From: Cordylochernes scorpioides
Taxonomy: Eukaryota; Arthropoda; Arachnida; Pseudoscorpiones; Chernetidae
Length of the DNA: 64,000 nucleotides
NCBI GenBank assembly: GCA_030710605.1
Contig: CP092874.1
Location: 42,652,965 to 42,716,964, forward strand
Direction of reading: 5' to 3'
Shown: piece after piece, positions 54,675 through 64,000 of the stretch
How positions within the stretch are numbered: position 1 is the first letter of the stretch
Layout: every line of letters begins with the position of its first letter
Made by a program: the position numbers and the translations under genes
The notes under the pieces: generated by a model
The model's database searches: none
What the model saw: only the letters and a program-made list of their open reading frames with translations
Told to the model about the DNA's origin: nothing

Positions 54675-56412
54675 ATATATATGTAAAATTGTTGCAAATG
54701 ATCCTGCCGACGTATGGATAAACTGGCAGTCGTGTACGTGAGGCGAGTGTTGATATTCTTCCTACACGACAACAAGAAGCAGAGGCAGAGCTTGATGTTA
54801 GCACCGAGAGTGATCGGGAACAGCCCACGGGACAGAGGTAGAGGCCATGATACAAACTTGGATGCCTATCACCGAGATATGGAGAGAGAGCGCGAGAGAG
54901 ACAGAAGCGGTCTGCCGATCGATACCATGTTAGAACAACTGCCGACCCCTTGCTAAAACCTGTCCTGTTTACAGGGGACGTCTATAAAAAGTCCCTGGAT
55001 GGGGCCACACCTGGGCTGGGCGTTGCTATTTCCCTCCTCTCTGACCCACAGCTGCCACCAGCTGACCGACCATCTAGTCAGATCACCTACTGTCGCTACA
55101 ACAATTCTACTTACTTCTAATTACGCATGGCTCTATTTCACCATTTTTCCCATCATATTAATGAACAACTTTTCCTTCGACAACTTTTAACCCAATAAAT
55201 ATAAAATTGTGACAAAGCACTGTAACCCTCACATAGGATCGCAAGTGAAACATTGCCTAGGAAGACGCTCAAGTCTTTTTCCTCGCTTAGCACCTGGATC
55301 TAAGTATTTGGTTGCATGTGTAATACTTACAATTGCATATTCTTTAACCCCTAATTCTTTCCAACGCCCGCCAATAATCTCTTAGAATGTCAATTATTTA
55401 TTTTATCATCATTTTTATCTAATGAATTTTTATTCATCAGTTTTATCTAAATTTAACTTTTATATAATGAATATCACAACTTTTGAATTAAACATAAGTT
55501 TAATTATTATTATTTTCAGGTATATTCAAACAAATCATCTTGTTATAGCCCTTTTTAACCCTAACAGTTTAAGTTAATTAAAATAAATTTTAATTACTTA
55601 CCTGTGTTAGAGAGGCTTTACCCGTTTAAACCCGGATAAACCCTTTCACTCCCGGGGCCCATCTATGGTAATTTAAACCAACAACCCCATATTGTATAAT
55701 ACTTATAAAAAGATTTTCAAGTTGTATAATAGAAACATATCTATAAATAATTATACGCATGATTGACATGTGTCATTACATCATCATATGTAATGTACTT
55801 TCTACAAACTGAGGATAAATAAATAAAACTATGTAATAGATTAAGAGTTGAGCTAAAGCAAGAGATCAAAATAGAAGTCCAATGAGGCCTAGAAGATGTC
55901 AGGGCGTTGCCAGAGTGTACAATATCGCTTCCGATCCACGCCCTTGTTGTATTCCCTGAAATTCAATACTTCCTCTCGGGAAAGATATATAAGCCTCCAA
56001 GAGGGCCAGAAATAAATAGTCCTCACCATCAGCGGAAGCCCTCGTCGGTTGTGTCCAAGGTCCACGTTATCAACCATGTAGACCAGTAAGAACTCTTCTA
56101 TTTCCATCTTTCGCTCCTAGCTCGACTTTCATATGTTCACGGAACTTGCCTAGTACAACTGTGTCTCTTCGTTTTTTGTGTATGAACATTCCCAAGTCTT
56201 CCACTATGCCTCGACCACGACTTCTGTACTCCGTGAGAACTGTCAAAGGTCTTCCAAGGTGCAGAGAGGTACTGGAAAACTATCCACGCCCTGAGTGTCC
56301 CTTTCGGTTACTTCAGGTTTGCCCCTCTCGGTTACCACACCACAGCGAGAGACCCCCGGTTATCACAGTATAGCGAGAGTCGACAGGATCTCACATCACA
56401 GATATATATATA
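54675..56412. other. Unassigned region between Gypsy-2 and a mariner
   Basis: 54700-55215 is less AT-rich, with a TATAAAAA at about 54985 and AATAAA near 55195; short frames (54714-54956, 54999-55190) resemble nothing I know. 55665-55800 is the inverted partner of 38735-38866. 55889-56400 has short open stretches on both strands without recognisable family. Part could be another LTR or an untranslated exon. Confidence 0.35.
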
Positions 56413-57735
56413 CAAGGTATGTCCCATAAGTTCCCGGACTGGGTCCATAAAAAAATAAATAAATGAAAATTGTAAATAAATTTGACAGTTTATTATAGAA
56501 AAAAGATCTGGCAACACGGTGGTACCAATATCGAGGCGGTACGTGCGCGTGCGCCAAAGTTATTCTAATTTATTTAAAGGTTACACCTTGCGCTGCGGCG
56601 ATTTTACGATGGAACAAAAATTGAAGCAGAGGATTTGCATAGATTTTTGCGTGAAACTTCGAATATCAGCAACCGAAACTTTTGAAATGCTTAATAAAGC
56701 ATTCCCCAATGACACCCCAAAGAGAACAACTGTTTTTAAATGACATTCTAGATTTAAAGCTGGCAGAATTTCCATTGAAGATGATCCTAGTCAAGGACGC
56801 CCAAAATTTCAAAGGACTGATTAAAATGTGCAAAAAAATCACCGATTTGATAAAATAAAATCCTCGAACCACTTTTCTGGAGCTATAGCAAGACACAGGC
56901 ATCTTTAAAACAACGATTGGAAGGATCGTAACCGAAGATTTGAGGCTCAAAAAGACTCCTGCAAAATTCATCCCAAGATTCCGCACTAATGAGCAAAAAC
57001 TGTGTCGGCTTGCAACCTGTGAGGACATGCTGGAAATGACAAGAACGGTTCCGGAATGGAAAGACAAGATAATCACAGGCGACGAGACATGGGTCTATGG
57101 CTATGACCCTGAAACCAAGCGTCAATCTGCCGAGTGGAGAGGTCAGGGTGAGCCTAGACCCAAAAAATCCAGGATATTGAAATCCAGAAACAAGGTGTTG
57201 CTGGTCGCTTTTTTGGATAACAAGGGCATTGTTCATCACGAGTATCTTCCTGCAGGCCAAACAGTTATTAAGGAAATGTATTTGAGCATTCTTCGCCGTC
57301 TAAGGGAAGCGATTCGAAAAAAAGGCCAGAAAAATGGACTAATGGTGACTGGATCCTACACCATGACAATGCCCGCCCTCACACAGCGCACTTGGTGACG
57401 AGTCTTTTGGCGAAAAACGGGACAGAAATCCTACCTCAACCACCCTATTCCCCAGACATCGCACCAAATTACTTTTTCCAGTTCCCCAAACTCAAAGCAG
57501 TTCTAAAAGGAAGACATTTTGACACCAGGGAAGACATAATAGAAAAATCGCTGCTGGCATTGAAGAGCATTCCAAAAGAGGCCTATAAAAACTGTTTCGA
57601 CAATTGGGAGAAACGATGGCGCTGGTGCGTTGAAGCAAGGGGGGATTACTTTGAAAAGTTTTAATAAAAAAAAATTAAAAAAATCTTACTTTTTTTTTTA
57701 TGGACCCAGTCCGGGAACTTATGGGACATACCTTG
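56413..57735 (+). mobile_element. Mariner transposon with perfect 43-bp TIRs (1323 bp)
   Basis: Both ends read CAAGGTATGTCCCATAAGTT and stay identical for 43 bp; TA flanks at 56411-56412 and 57736-57737. Identical TIRs contrast with a badly broken transposase gene. Confidence 0.92.
56609..57664 (+). pseudogene. Mariner transposase, stops and frameshifts
   Basis: ATG at 56609 (MEQKLKQRICIDFCVKLRIS). TGA at 56741-56743 and TAA near 56822 interrupt the HTH region. A frameshift leads to the open 56940-57398 part (FRTNEQKLCRLATCEDMLEM, ITGDETWVYGYDPETK with the first Asp). Near 57350 the frame shifts again across HHDNARPHTAH (second Asp) into 57392-57664 (PPYSPDIAPNYFFQFPKLK). The third Asp position is Tyr. 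It is related to the 6786 mariner. Confidence 0.88.
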
Positions 57736-58861
57736 TATATATATATGACCCGTTATTGCTTTATGTTAGATAATAACAAAGATGCATTTCAAGATAGTCG
57801 ATCTACAATATTCTGTCGAAGGTTATCTTCTCCAAAAGTCTTCTTTTCCTTGATTCCTCGCAGAGGTGATCGTTCCTTGTATCATTGAGTGGCGATAGTG
57901 GCAAGCCAAATATTTGTATATAATCATTTCTTTCTTCTCTAGGTTTTCTTGTATTTGCGTAATAACCTGTTGAAGGACATTATTGTCCGTGATCTCGCAT
58001 CTCTTCAATAGAGAAACTTGTCGCGTTTACCTTTGGTCCCTTCTTAGTAAAGTAATATTTTATTATTAAAAGTAAAATACACTTCTAATTTAAAATAATA
58101 GAAGGCCGAATTAGTAATCAGTCCGTATTCAAGATTGATTTCTATATTTATAATTGATGCTCCAACATCATTCTTTGAGGGCCAAACATCTTCTTTTGAT
58201 GGATATCCTCATTTTCAGAGAGAAAGATCGAGAACAGCAAACACCTTACACAAACCTAAAACACATTAAAGGTTTTCCCATTAATAATTCGTAAAAACGA
58301 GCAAAATATCGCGGTGTTTTGTTTCACACTATTTATTTATGATTATTCTAGGCACATAATTATTTTAATCAACGTTAATTTAAAGAATTTGAAATATGTT
58401 AAATGTCTCTCCCCCTCTGGTAATAAACTATTTATGTAGAAATATTATCTCTATTACTCTACAAATACTATTACTTTACAATATGCCAAGGAATTTGATG
58501 CATCGAAATGTCTAAGATAATTAATAAATGAAGGTATTGTTATGCTCCAAATGCTCCAATGGCCCCCGATTCTTGCAAAAGTCCAACCCCACCAGCGAGT
58601 GCAAGTAACCAAACGGGGCTCTGGCATTTGTAAGTGCAAAGTCGAACTGCTTTTCACATGTGTAGATATGTGGTGCGCTTACAGTAAAAGCAGTCGCTAA
58701 CTACCCACCATGATTATCATGGCCTGTACCACGTGTACTAGGGATAAGCAAAAAAAAATGATTTTATCATTTTAAGAGATGTTTTTTATTTAAAGACCTA
58801 TTACTCCAACATTCCCAATAGACGACAGAGACTTATCACGGAATCTATCATATCGAGAAAC
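57736..58861. other. Noncoding stretch before gap 2
   Basis: No recognised gene. A minus-strand frame at 58454-58657 is short and unlike any family I know. Confidence 0.4.
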
Positions 58862-58961
58862 NNNNNNNNNNNNNNNNNNNNNNNNNNNNNNNNNNNNNNN
58901 NNNNNNNNNNNNNNNNNNNNNNNNNNNNNNNNNNNNNNNNNNNNNNNNNNNNNNNNNNNNN
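58862..58961. other. Assembly gap (100 N)
   Basis: Exactly 100 N. The sequence just after it (58962-59030) repeats at 59493-59560 (ACAATAGCAT...GCAGAAGAAT), which may have caused the break. Confidence 0.99.
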
Positions 58962-60000
58962 ACAATAGCATTAACAGAAGAATAGACCTTCCAGGAATTT
59001 ATAATATACTATTCCTTGAACCCACCCTATAACCTTCAAATGAAGATATCGCCTATAAATATCTAAGTCGATAAGCAACGCGCAATAGAGGCCCGTGTTG
59101 ATTCTGCATTCAAATAACTGTAAACACCCAAAGCATTTTATTTGATTTTAACTCTTATTCTATTGGCGATATAATGTAAAATATTTTCTCCTGTAGAAGG
59201 GCGTTCATGCCCGAAAGTTAGAGATTTGTAATTGAAAAAAAAAACTTTTCCCTGGAGGCTTAATGTTTTTACTTTAATAAAAATCTATTTTATATAATAC
59301 TCTCATAGAAATTATGTCGTTTACTTTCAAACGATTTCAGAGTCCCTAATAAGAGTATATATAAGAAAGAAATTACTACGATAGCAACAAAACTACCAAT
59401 TCATGTACTAATCAAAAAAAAAAAAAACATTACAAATATTTCTTAAAATGAATATATATTTTCTAAAAATCAAATTTCAATAGTCTTAGTACAATAGCAT
59501 CAGCAGAAGAATGGACATTCCGGAAATTTATAATATACTATTACCTAAACCTATCAATGCAAGTACTCTGTGCTTGCTCATGGGATGTACAACCAGCCGA
59601 AACTATCACTAAATTGTACTAAGAAAATGCATTCTGACAATTTATTTATCTTTATTTAACTATAACAACAAAGCGGGATGTCCCTATAAGGGCACTTTAT
59701 TTTCCTCACACTATAATTCGATAGTTTTAATTCTATTTCACTTGCTATTTTTAATGCTGTTAGTTATATATTCCAGTCCCATGATATATCATCCGCATGT
59801 AAAATCAACTCAAAATTACACACTTTAAATTCCATCAGCAAATCATTCAGTAAAATTGACCATAGAAGTAGAGAAATGCATTATGCTACCTACAAACAGT
59901 TTCTGATATAGAAATATTCAAGAAGTAAAAACAATAATTATATAAATTAAATATTACCTTTAGAAAAGAGCACTCATCAACTTTATTAACTTTTTTTATA
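58962..60000. other. AT-rich noncoding region
   Basis: It contains the direct repeat 58962-59030 / 59493-59560 and a hammerhead-like relic at 59185-59215 (GTAGAAGGGCGTTCATGCCC then GAAAGTTAG). No ORF of note. Confidence 0.45.
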
Positions 60001-60415
60001 AAAGTTTATTGTCCTTTGACGTTTTGGCGTCCCACGGTCGCCCTTTTAAGAAAATGTGGAGAGCTTCTAGTTGAATTATACTACAGCGAGTCGCCAAGAC
60101 GTCAAAGGACAATAAACATTTATCAAAATAAAGAAGCATCTCCTGATCGTGTAACTAAAAGTTGCTGATGGCTTTTGCCATCTGTCGGAATGAAAATAAA
60201 CTTGTTGATTTTCAATTCCAAAATAAGCCGAATGAATTAAATAGGTATTTGGCCAATTCTGGAATATATAAAAATATCAACAAATAGTTGATATTTATTC
60301 CGACAGATGGCGCAAGCCATCAGCAACTTTGAGTTGCAAGATCAGGAGATGTCTTTTTCTTAATTTATCCACCTGATTTCAATACGATTTCACACTTTTG
60401 TACTATTTTTTCACA
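60000..60415. repeat. Nested inverted repeats: hammerhead-like relic and hammerhead-element ends
   Basis: 60005-60030 (GTTTATTGTCCTTTGACGTT) is inverted at 60095-60118. Next, 60124-60230 and 60240-60410 are inverted copies of the hammerhead-element unit after its ribozyme (GTTGCTGATGGC / GCCATCAGCAAC, CATCTCCTGATC / GATCAGGAGATG), joined head-to-head without an intact hammerhead. It is a diverged version of the palindrome at 1.6-5.8 kb. Confidence 0.7.
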
Positions 60416-61467
60416 TTTCTAAAAATATTAATTAAGGCTTACCTTGGTTTAATTCAAATCCAACTAGGGATTCTCTTTACTCAAAGAGATGTTACGACTT
60501 GATAATCAATTTGAATTCAGATTCCAATACCATTAATAGATAGAATCTGCTATGTTATGCGTAGAATTCACATATTTTTATGGAAAACAAAATTCTATTA
60601 ACAAAAAAAAATATCAAGGTGCATTAACTATAGTAATAGTTGTTTCCGTGACCTTTACGCCACAATCGATAAAGAATAATTTGCTTAATAGCCAGAAACA
60701 TAGAAGTCAATCAAAAAATGAATTACATCTCAACATTTCGATAATAATATCTTTACTATTGGCTTCCTGACAGTATGTACCTCTAATATAAATTAAATTT
60801 ATAAATTTAATTATAGAATTTTTGTAACAAATTAATTTACTAGCATTGTGTTTATTTTCAATAATATCATCAAATATTATTCATAGATGGCAATTAAATT
60901 TATCAATTTAATTTACTAATATATATTTCTGAATATAGAGCAATCCATAGTATATGTATATTTTAAAAATAAGGCTCATTTTGGATTGTAATAAGATTAT
61001 TTAATAATCCGATATTTCGATGGACCAATCTTCCATCTTTTACGATGTATTTTGCCGTGAAGCACGTAGCAGGTCGCGTGCCCCAGGTGAGCCACTAGAC
61101 GTCTTCCAAGCTTATTGGGCGATAAACCATCTAATATATACATTTTAAACAGAGTAAATATAATCAAAAGAAAAACAATGTGATATATGTAAATAACTAT
61201 TGAAATTTAAGAGATATCGAATTAATTGAACAAATAAAATATCATAAAAATTGAAATAACTGTGAAATAAATAAACAAATATTAGTAATAAATATCCGAT
61301 TTAAAAAAGAAATATAATAAACATGTAAATAGCATAATCATCTAAGAGGTTCTAAACTGAGTATATACATCTGGCAAGTCAATCTTTCTATTGATACTAT
61401 TTTTATTTCCTAATGAGCTCCAGCTTTCTAAAAATAAACGGCAATGTTTTTCTTTTATATTTTGATG
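60416..61467. other. AT-rich noncoding region
   Basis: No gene seen. A hammerhead-like relic lies near 61015-61050 on the minus strand. 61140-61330 is A/T repeats of the kind seen at 830-1400. Confidence 0.45.
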
Positions 61468-62199
61468 TACAGGGTGATCCAAAAGTCCCGCACAACTTTA
61501 AAAATTAATAACTCCTCAAATATTTGCGCTAGAGCAATGCGGTAAACACCATTGTGTTCAGGATGCAATGGGATTTTTTATGGTAAATAATGAAAAATTC
61601 GAAATTGATTTTAGTTAAAATTTTATTCGCTAGATGGCGTTCTACCAGAATCAGATATTCAGCGGCTAAATTGTTTGATAAATTGAAAAATATAACTGAT
61701 CGGCACGTATTTTTTTCTTTTTGAATACCAGGAAAGAACCCTAATAATATCAAATGATAAATTAATAAAACACCATTTCGCCAAAAGTTAGAAGAAATGG
61801 TTAACGATTTTTAAATACAATCTGAGATATGTAAAATAGGTATATGAAAATTTAAACATGTAGCAAAAAAAAAGATATTTTAGATGCGGTTTGCTGGAAT
61901 ACTCTCAGCTTTTTAAATTTCGAAAATAAAAATTTTCTATTTTTTTTAATTCAACTTTCTCTCAGTATCGATTATATTTATTTTAATTCATTTGAAAAAT
62001 ATTTATCTATCTCTGATGATTTGTTTTACTCTGGAATGCCGTTGTTGTTTTTGTTGTGTCCAATAAAGAGCCTCAGATGTCTCCATGCATCTCTATCACT
62101 GCAGCAGCAGCATTGTCCACTATCTTGGATGTGTAAACCAGCTGCTCTGGGTCTATGTCAATTTTCTGCAAGGCTGCAGGCATGAGAATATGTGGGTAG

Positions 62200-63720
62200 G
62201 TGTTAGTTCCACACCAGGACAGTTGTTGCATGTTCTATAGGTTCTTGTGCCATCTGGATGTATTGTCATCCTTTATAATGTTTTGTTCTAATTATTGTTA
62301 TAGAGTTTTGTCATTTTTCTCTCGGAGTTTATTTCACATTTTGATCTTTTCTTATTTTTTGTTTAATTATCTTGTATTTTGCAAAAGCAGTAGCGTCAAA
62401 TAATGACATTTGTTCTTTCCTTTGGCTCAACCTTCTGGCTTCCTTTGCAAATTCAACTGCCATTTCATTACCCCCGATCCAAACACTGGCAGGAATCCAT
62501 TGTAGTGTGCAGTTATTCTCCAATGATATCAGTTGAGTAAGTAACGAGTATGTTTTCTGTGTGATTATAGTATTGCCCTTCTGAATTGCTTCTAGATCGG
62601 ATATGAAGTCGTTGTACCGTATATTATAATTCCTTCTGCTTGATGCAGGGATGGTTGGTTCAGGCATACATCAAGAGCTTTCCAGATAGCTGTCAGTTCA
62701 CAAGTGAAGTTTGACGAAATCTTCCTTGCTCCTTCTTTGATTTTGATGTATGTTCCATCTTGCAGTATTATGTTAATTCCAGCCCCTCCATTACTTATGG
62801 TAAGGTCTGATGATCCATCTGTATATGCTGTTAAATAATTTATCTGATCGCATAAACCAATTGTGTCAAGTCCTTTCTTTTTAAGTATGTTTTTGTTCTC
62901 TTTTTTTTATTGCAGGGTTCATTCAGTTTAAGATTGATGATTACATTTGATGGCAATGGGGTAGGAAATATTGGTTATTCTCGAATTTGAAATTCATTAT
63001 GTTTCATTTTTATGCTCTTTCTAATATTGTTGTTGTACTGAAGTGTTGAAGATCTTTTGAGCCTTTCTTTTTGTGTCCAGTTTAAATAGGTTCTATGCGA
63101 TATGTGTTCGGTTTATTTAGTTTTTAAGCTATTGGTGAATTTTATTGTTTTTAATTGTCTTCTGCTTTCAAGTAGGTCTAGATCACATTCTCTCTGAATT
63201 TTCTAATTGTTGGTATATGAAATAGAACCAGTGATTAATTTGGCCGCTTTAGCTTGAACACTGTCTAGTCTTCTTTTTAGTGATGAACTTGAGGGAGCCC
63301 AAACAGGTGTTGCATATTCCATTATTGGCCTTATTAAGGTGATATATGTTGTTCTGAGAATTTTGGGTTTTGTCCCCAATTTTTTCCACATAGCCTTCTC
63401 AGAATGTTTAGGTTTCTGGTAGCTCTATTTGAGGTGCTAATTATGTGTTCTGTAAATCGCAATTCCTCATCAAGTATCACACCTAGGTAATTTTCAGATC
63501 AAATTTTATCAATTATATGGTTGTTTATGCTTATTTTGGAGTTGATTTCGTGCCTTTTTTCCTGTCAGTAAAGGAGACCTATATGTTTGTGTTTATTGGG
63601 TTTATTGTCATTTTGAGTTTCATTGCCCACTTCTCCAGTCCTCTCATTGATGTGTTCAGTATTTTTCTGATATTTCTGTACTGCTACTTGTGTGCCATAT
63701 GGCTATATAATCTGCATAAC
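62200..63720 (-). pseudogene. LINE copy C, RT thumb, RNase H and C-terminus
   Basis: 63391-63203 is open (ILRTTYITLIRPIMEYATPV, then WAPSSSSLKRRLDSVQAKAA). 62667-62329 is open with NCTLQWIPASVWIGGNEMAV; the SVW replaces an SHV/HVG-type RNase H motif. The tail near 62280-62160 carries CNNCPGVE/HILMPA-like residues in another frame. Stops and shifts separate the parts. Confidence 0.75.
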
Positions 63721-63761
63721 AGGCAACTTTTGTGTCTTCAGTGAGGATGGATATTGTTAAG

Positions 63762-63930
63762 GTTGTGTCGTAATTAGATGTACAACAACTCAAACTTGAC
63801 CATGACTCTTTTTTAGCTCTTATTCTTTTCGTTAGGCCAACAACAAATGTCCAATTTATATACACATATATTTTTACATAATGAGGCTTTAAATAATATG
63901 AATAATATTAATCTATTTACATAAACAACA
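63762..63930 (-). repeat. Gypsy-1 solo LTR (169 bp)
   Basis: On the minus strand TGTTGTTTATGTAAATAG ... CGACACAAC, the same length and word order as 16198-16366. It sits inside LINE copy C. TAAC occurs on both sides, a possible short target duplication. Confidence 0.85.
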
Positions 63931-64000
63931 GTTATTATATAGCGAGATGAGTAGAGGACTGAGCACAGATCCCTGAGGTACACCAGCCCATGTTCTTCGG

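Larger units (their letters stand above)
61468..64000 (-). mobile_element. LINE copy C (minus), runs off the window
   Basis: From the right (5') side: RT motifs GxCSVLYSS-like at the very end of the window, YADYIAIWHTSSS (YADD changed to YADY) near 63700, the thumb (63391-63203), RNase H (62667-62329), a C-terminal Cys/His tail and the 3' UTR ending at 61468 (CAGGGTGATCCAAAAGTCCC). It is interrupted by a solo Gypsy-1 LTR. It is the most complete representative of the family of copies A and B. Confidence 0.8.

Noticed and set aside
54714-55190. Host gene or viral-like coding segment after Gypsy-2
   Set aside because: Short frames with no motif; a TATA-like box and AATAAA could equally belong to an LTR. 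Left as unassigned.
55889-56107. Candidate upstream hillarin exon on the minus strand (LLVYMVDNVDLGHNRRGLP)
   Set aside because: Although a GTGAGG donor-like site follows, the residues do not match the part of hillarin expected before the YDWRY exon and phase does not fit.
58454-58657. Possible exon MPEPRLVTCTRWWGW...
   Set aside because: Short, no splice context and not similar to hillarin N-terminal sequence or any family I recognise.

Overview
This is a metazoan, probably arthropod, nuclear genome window. It is AT-rich and split by two 100-N assembly gaps (8264-8363 and 58862-58961). The evidence is one spliced animal gene, a hillarin/KY-type transglutaminase-like protein on the minus strand, in a dense graveyard of arthropod-type transposons (mariner, Tc1, pogo-like MITEs, Helitrons, Jockey/R1-like LINEs, two Ty3/gypsy families). 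The species cannot be fixed; the Tc1 and gypsy families look most like those I know from chelicerates, which is inference only.

Layout. 1-6.1 kb holds a hammerhead-ribozyme-bearing retroelement in a head-to-head palindrome; each arm carries a zinc-knuckle gag-like ORF. 6.8-8.1 kb is a mariner. 8.4-9.3 kb is a decayed IS630/Tc-like transposase. 9.45-11.2 kb is a LINE fragment. 11.2-16.4 kb is a gypsy element (Gypsy-1) with ~170-bp LTRs, interrupted at 12553-13405 by a Helitron-like element carrying a 73-bp minisatellite. 16.5-18.8 kb holds two LINE fragments. 19.3-24.8 kb is a Helitron cluster with 57-bp, ~175-bp and 73-bp tandem arrays, plus a U2 snRNA-like fragment at 23341-23380. 25.8-38.4 kb holds four hillarin exons (38289-38393, 38074-38231, 27866-27986, 25828-26707, all minus). 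Their phases match exactly, and the ~10-kb intron is filled by a LINE, a Tc1, a mariner and MITEs. 38.9-40.2 kb is a minus-strand mariner. 40-46.7 kb is mostly anonymous repeats. 46.8-54.7 kb has a LINE tail, a reversed Gypsy-1 and a second gypsy (Gypsy-2) whose RT is split by a perfect 286-bp palindrome. 56.4-57.7 kb is a mariner with perfect 43-bp TIRs. 61.5-64 kb is a LINE (minus) with a Gypsy-1 solo LTR nested in it and running off the window.

Every transposon coding region I could read is broken by stops, frameshifts or catalytic substitutions, so only hillarin looks functional. The most unusual content is the 1.6-6.1 kb element. Four type I hammerhead motifs (three with intact cores, one with catalytic G8 mutated) sit in ~335-bp LTR-like repeats that flank a gag-like ORF. 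This is the architecture of Penelope-like elements or retrozymes, but with a CCHC protein where a reverse transcriptase or nothing would be expected. A second palindrome-forming short family (51.87 kb and relatives) may be a related kind of structured element.
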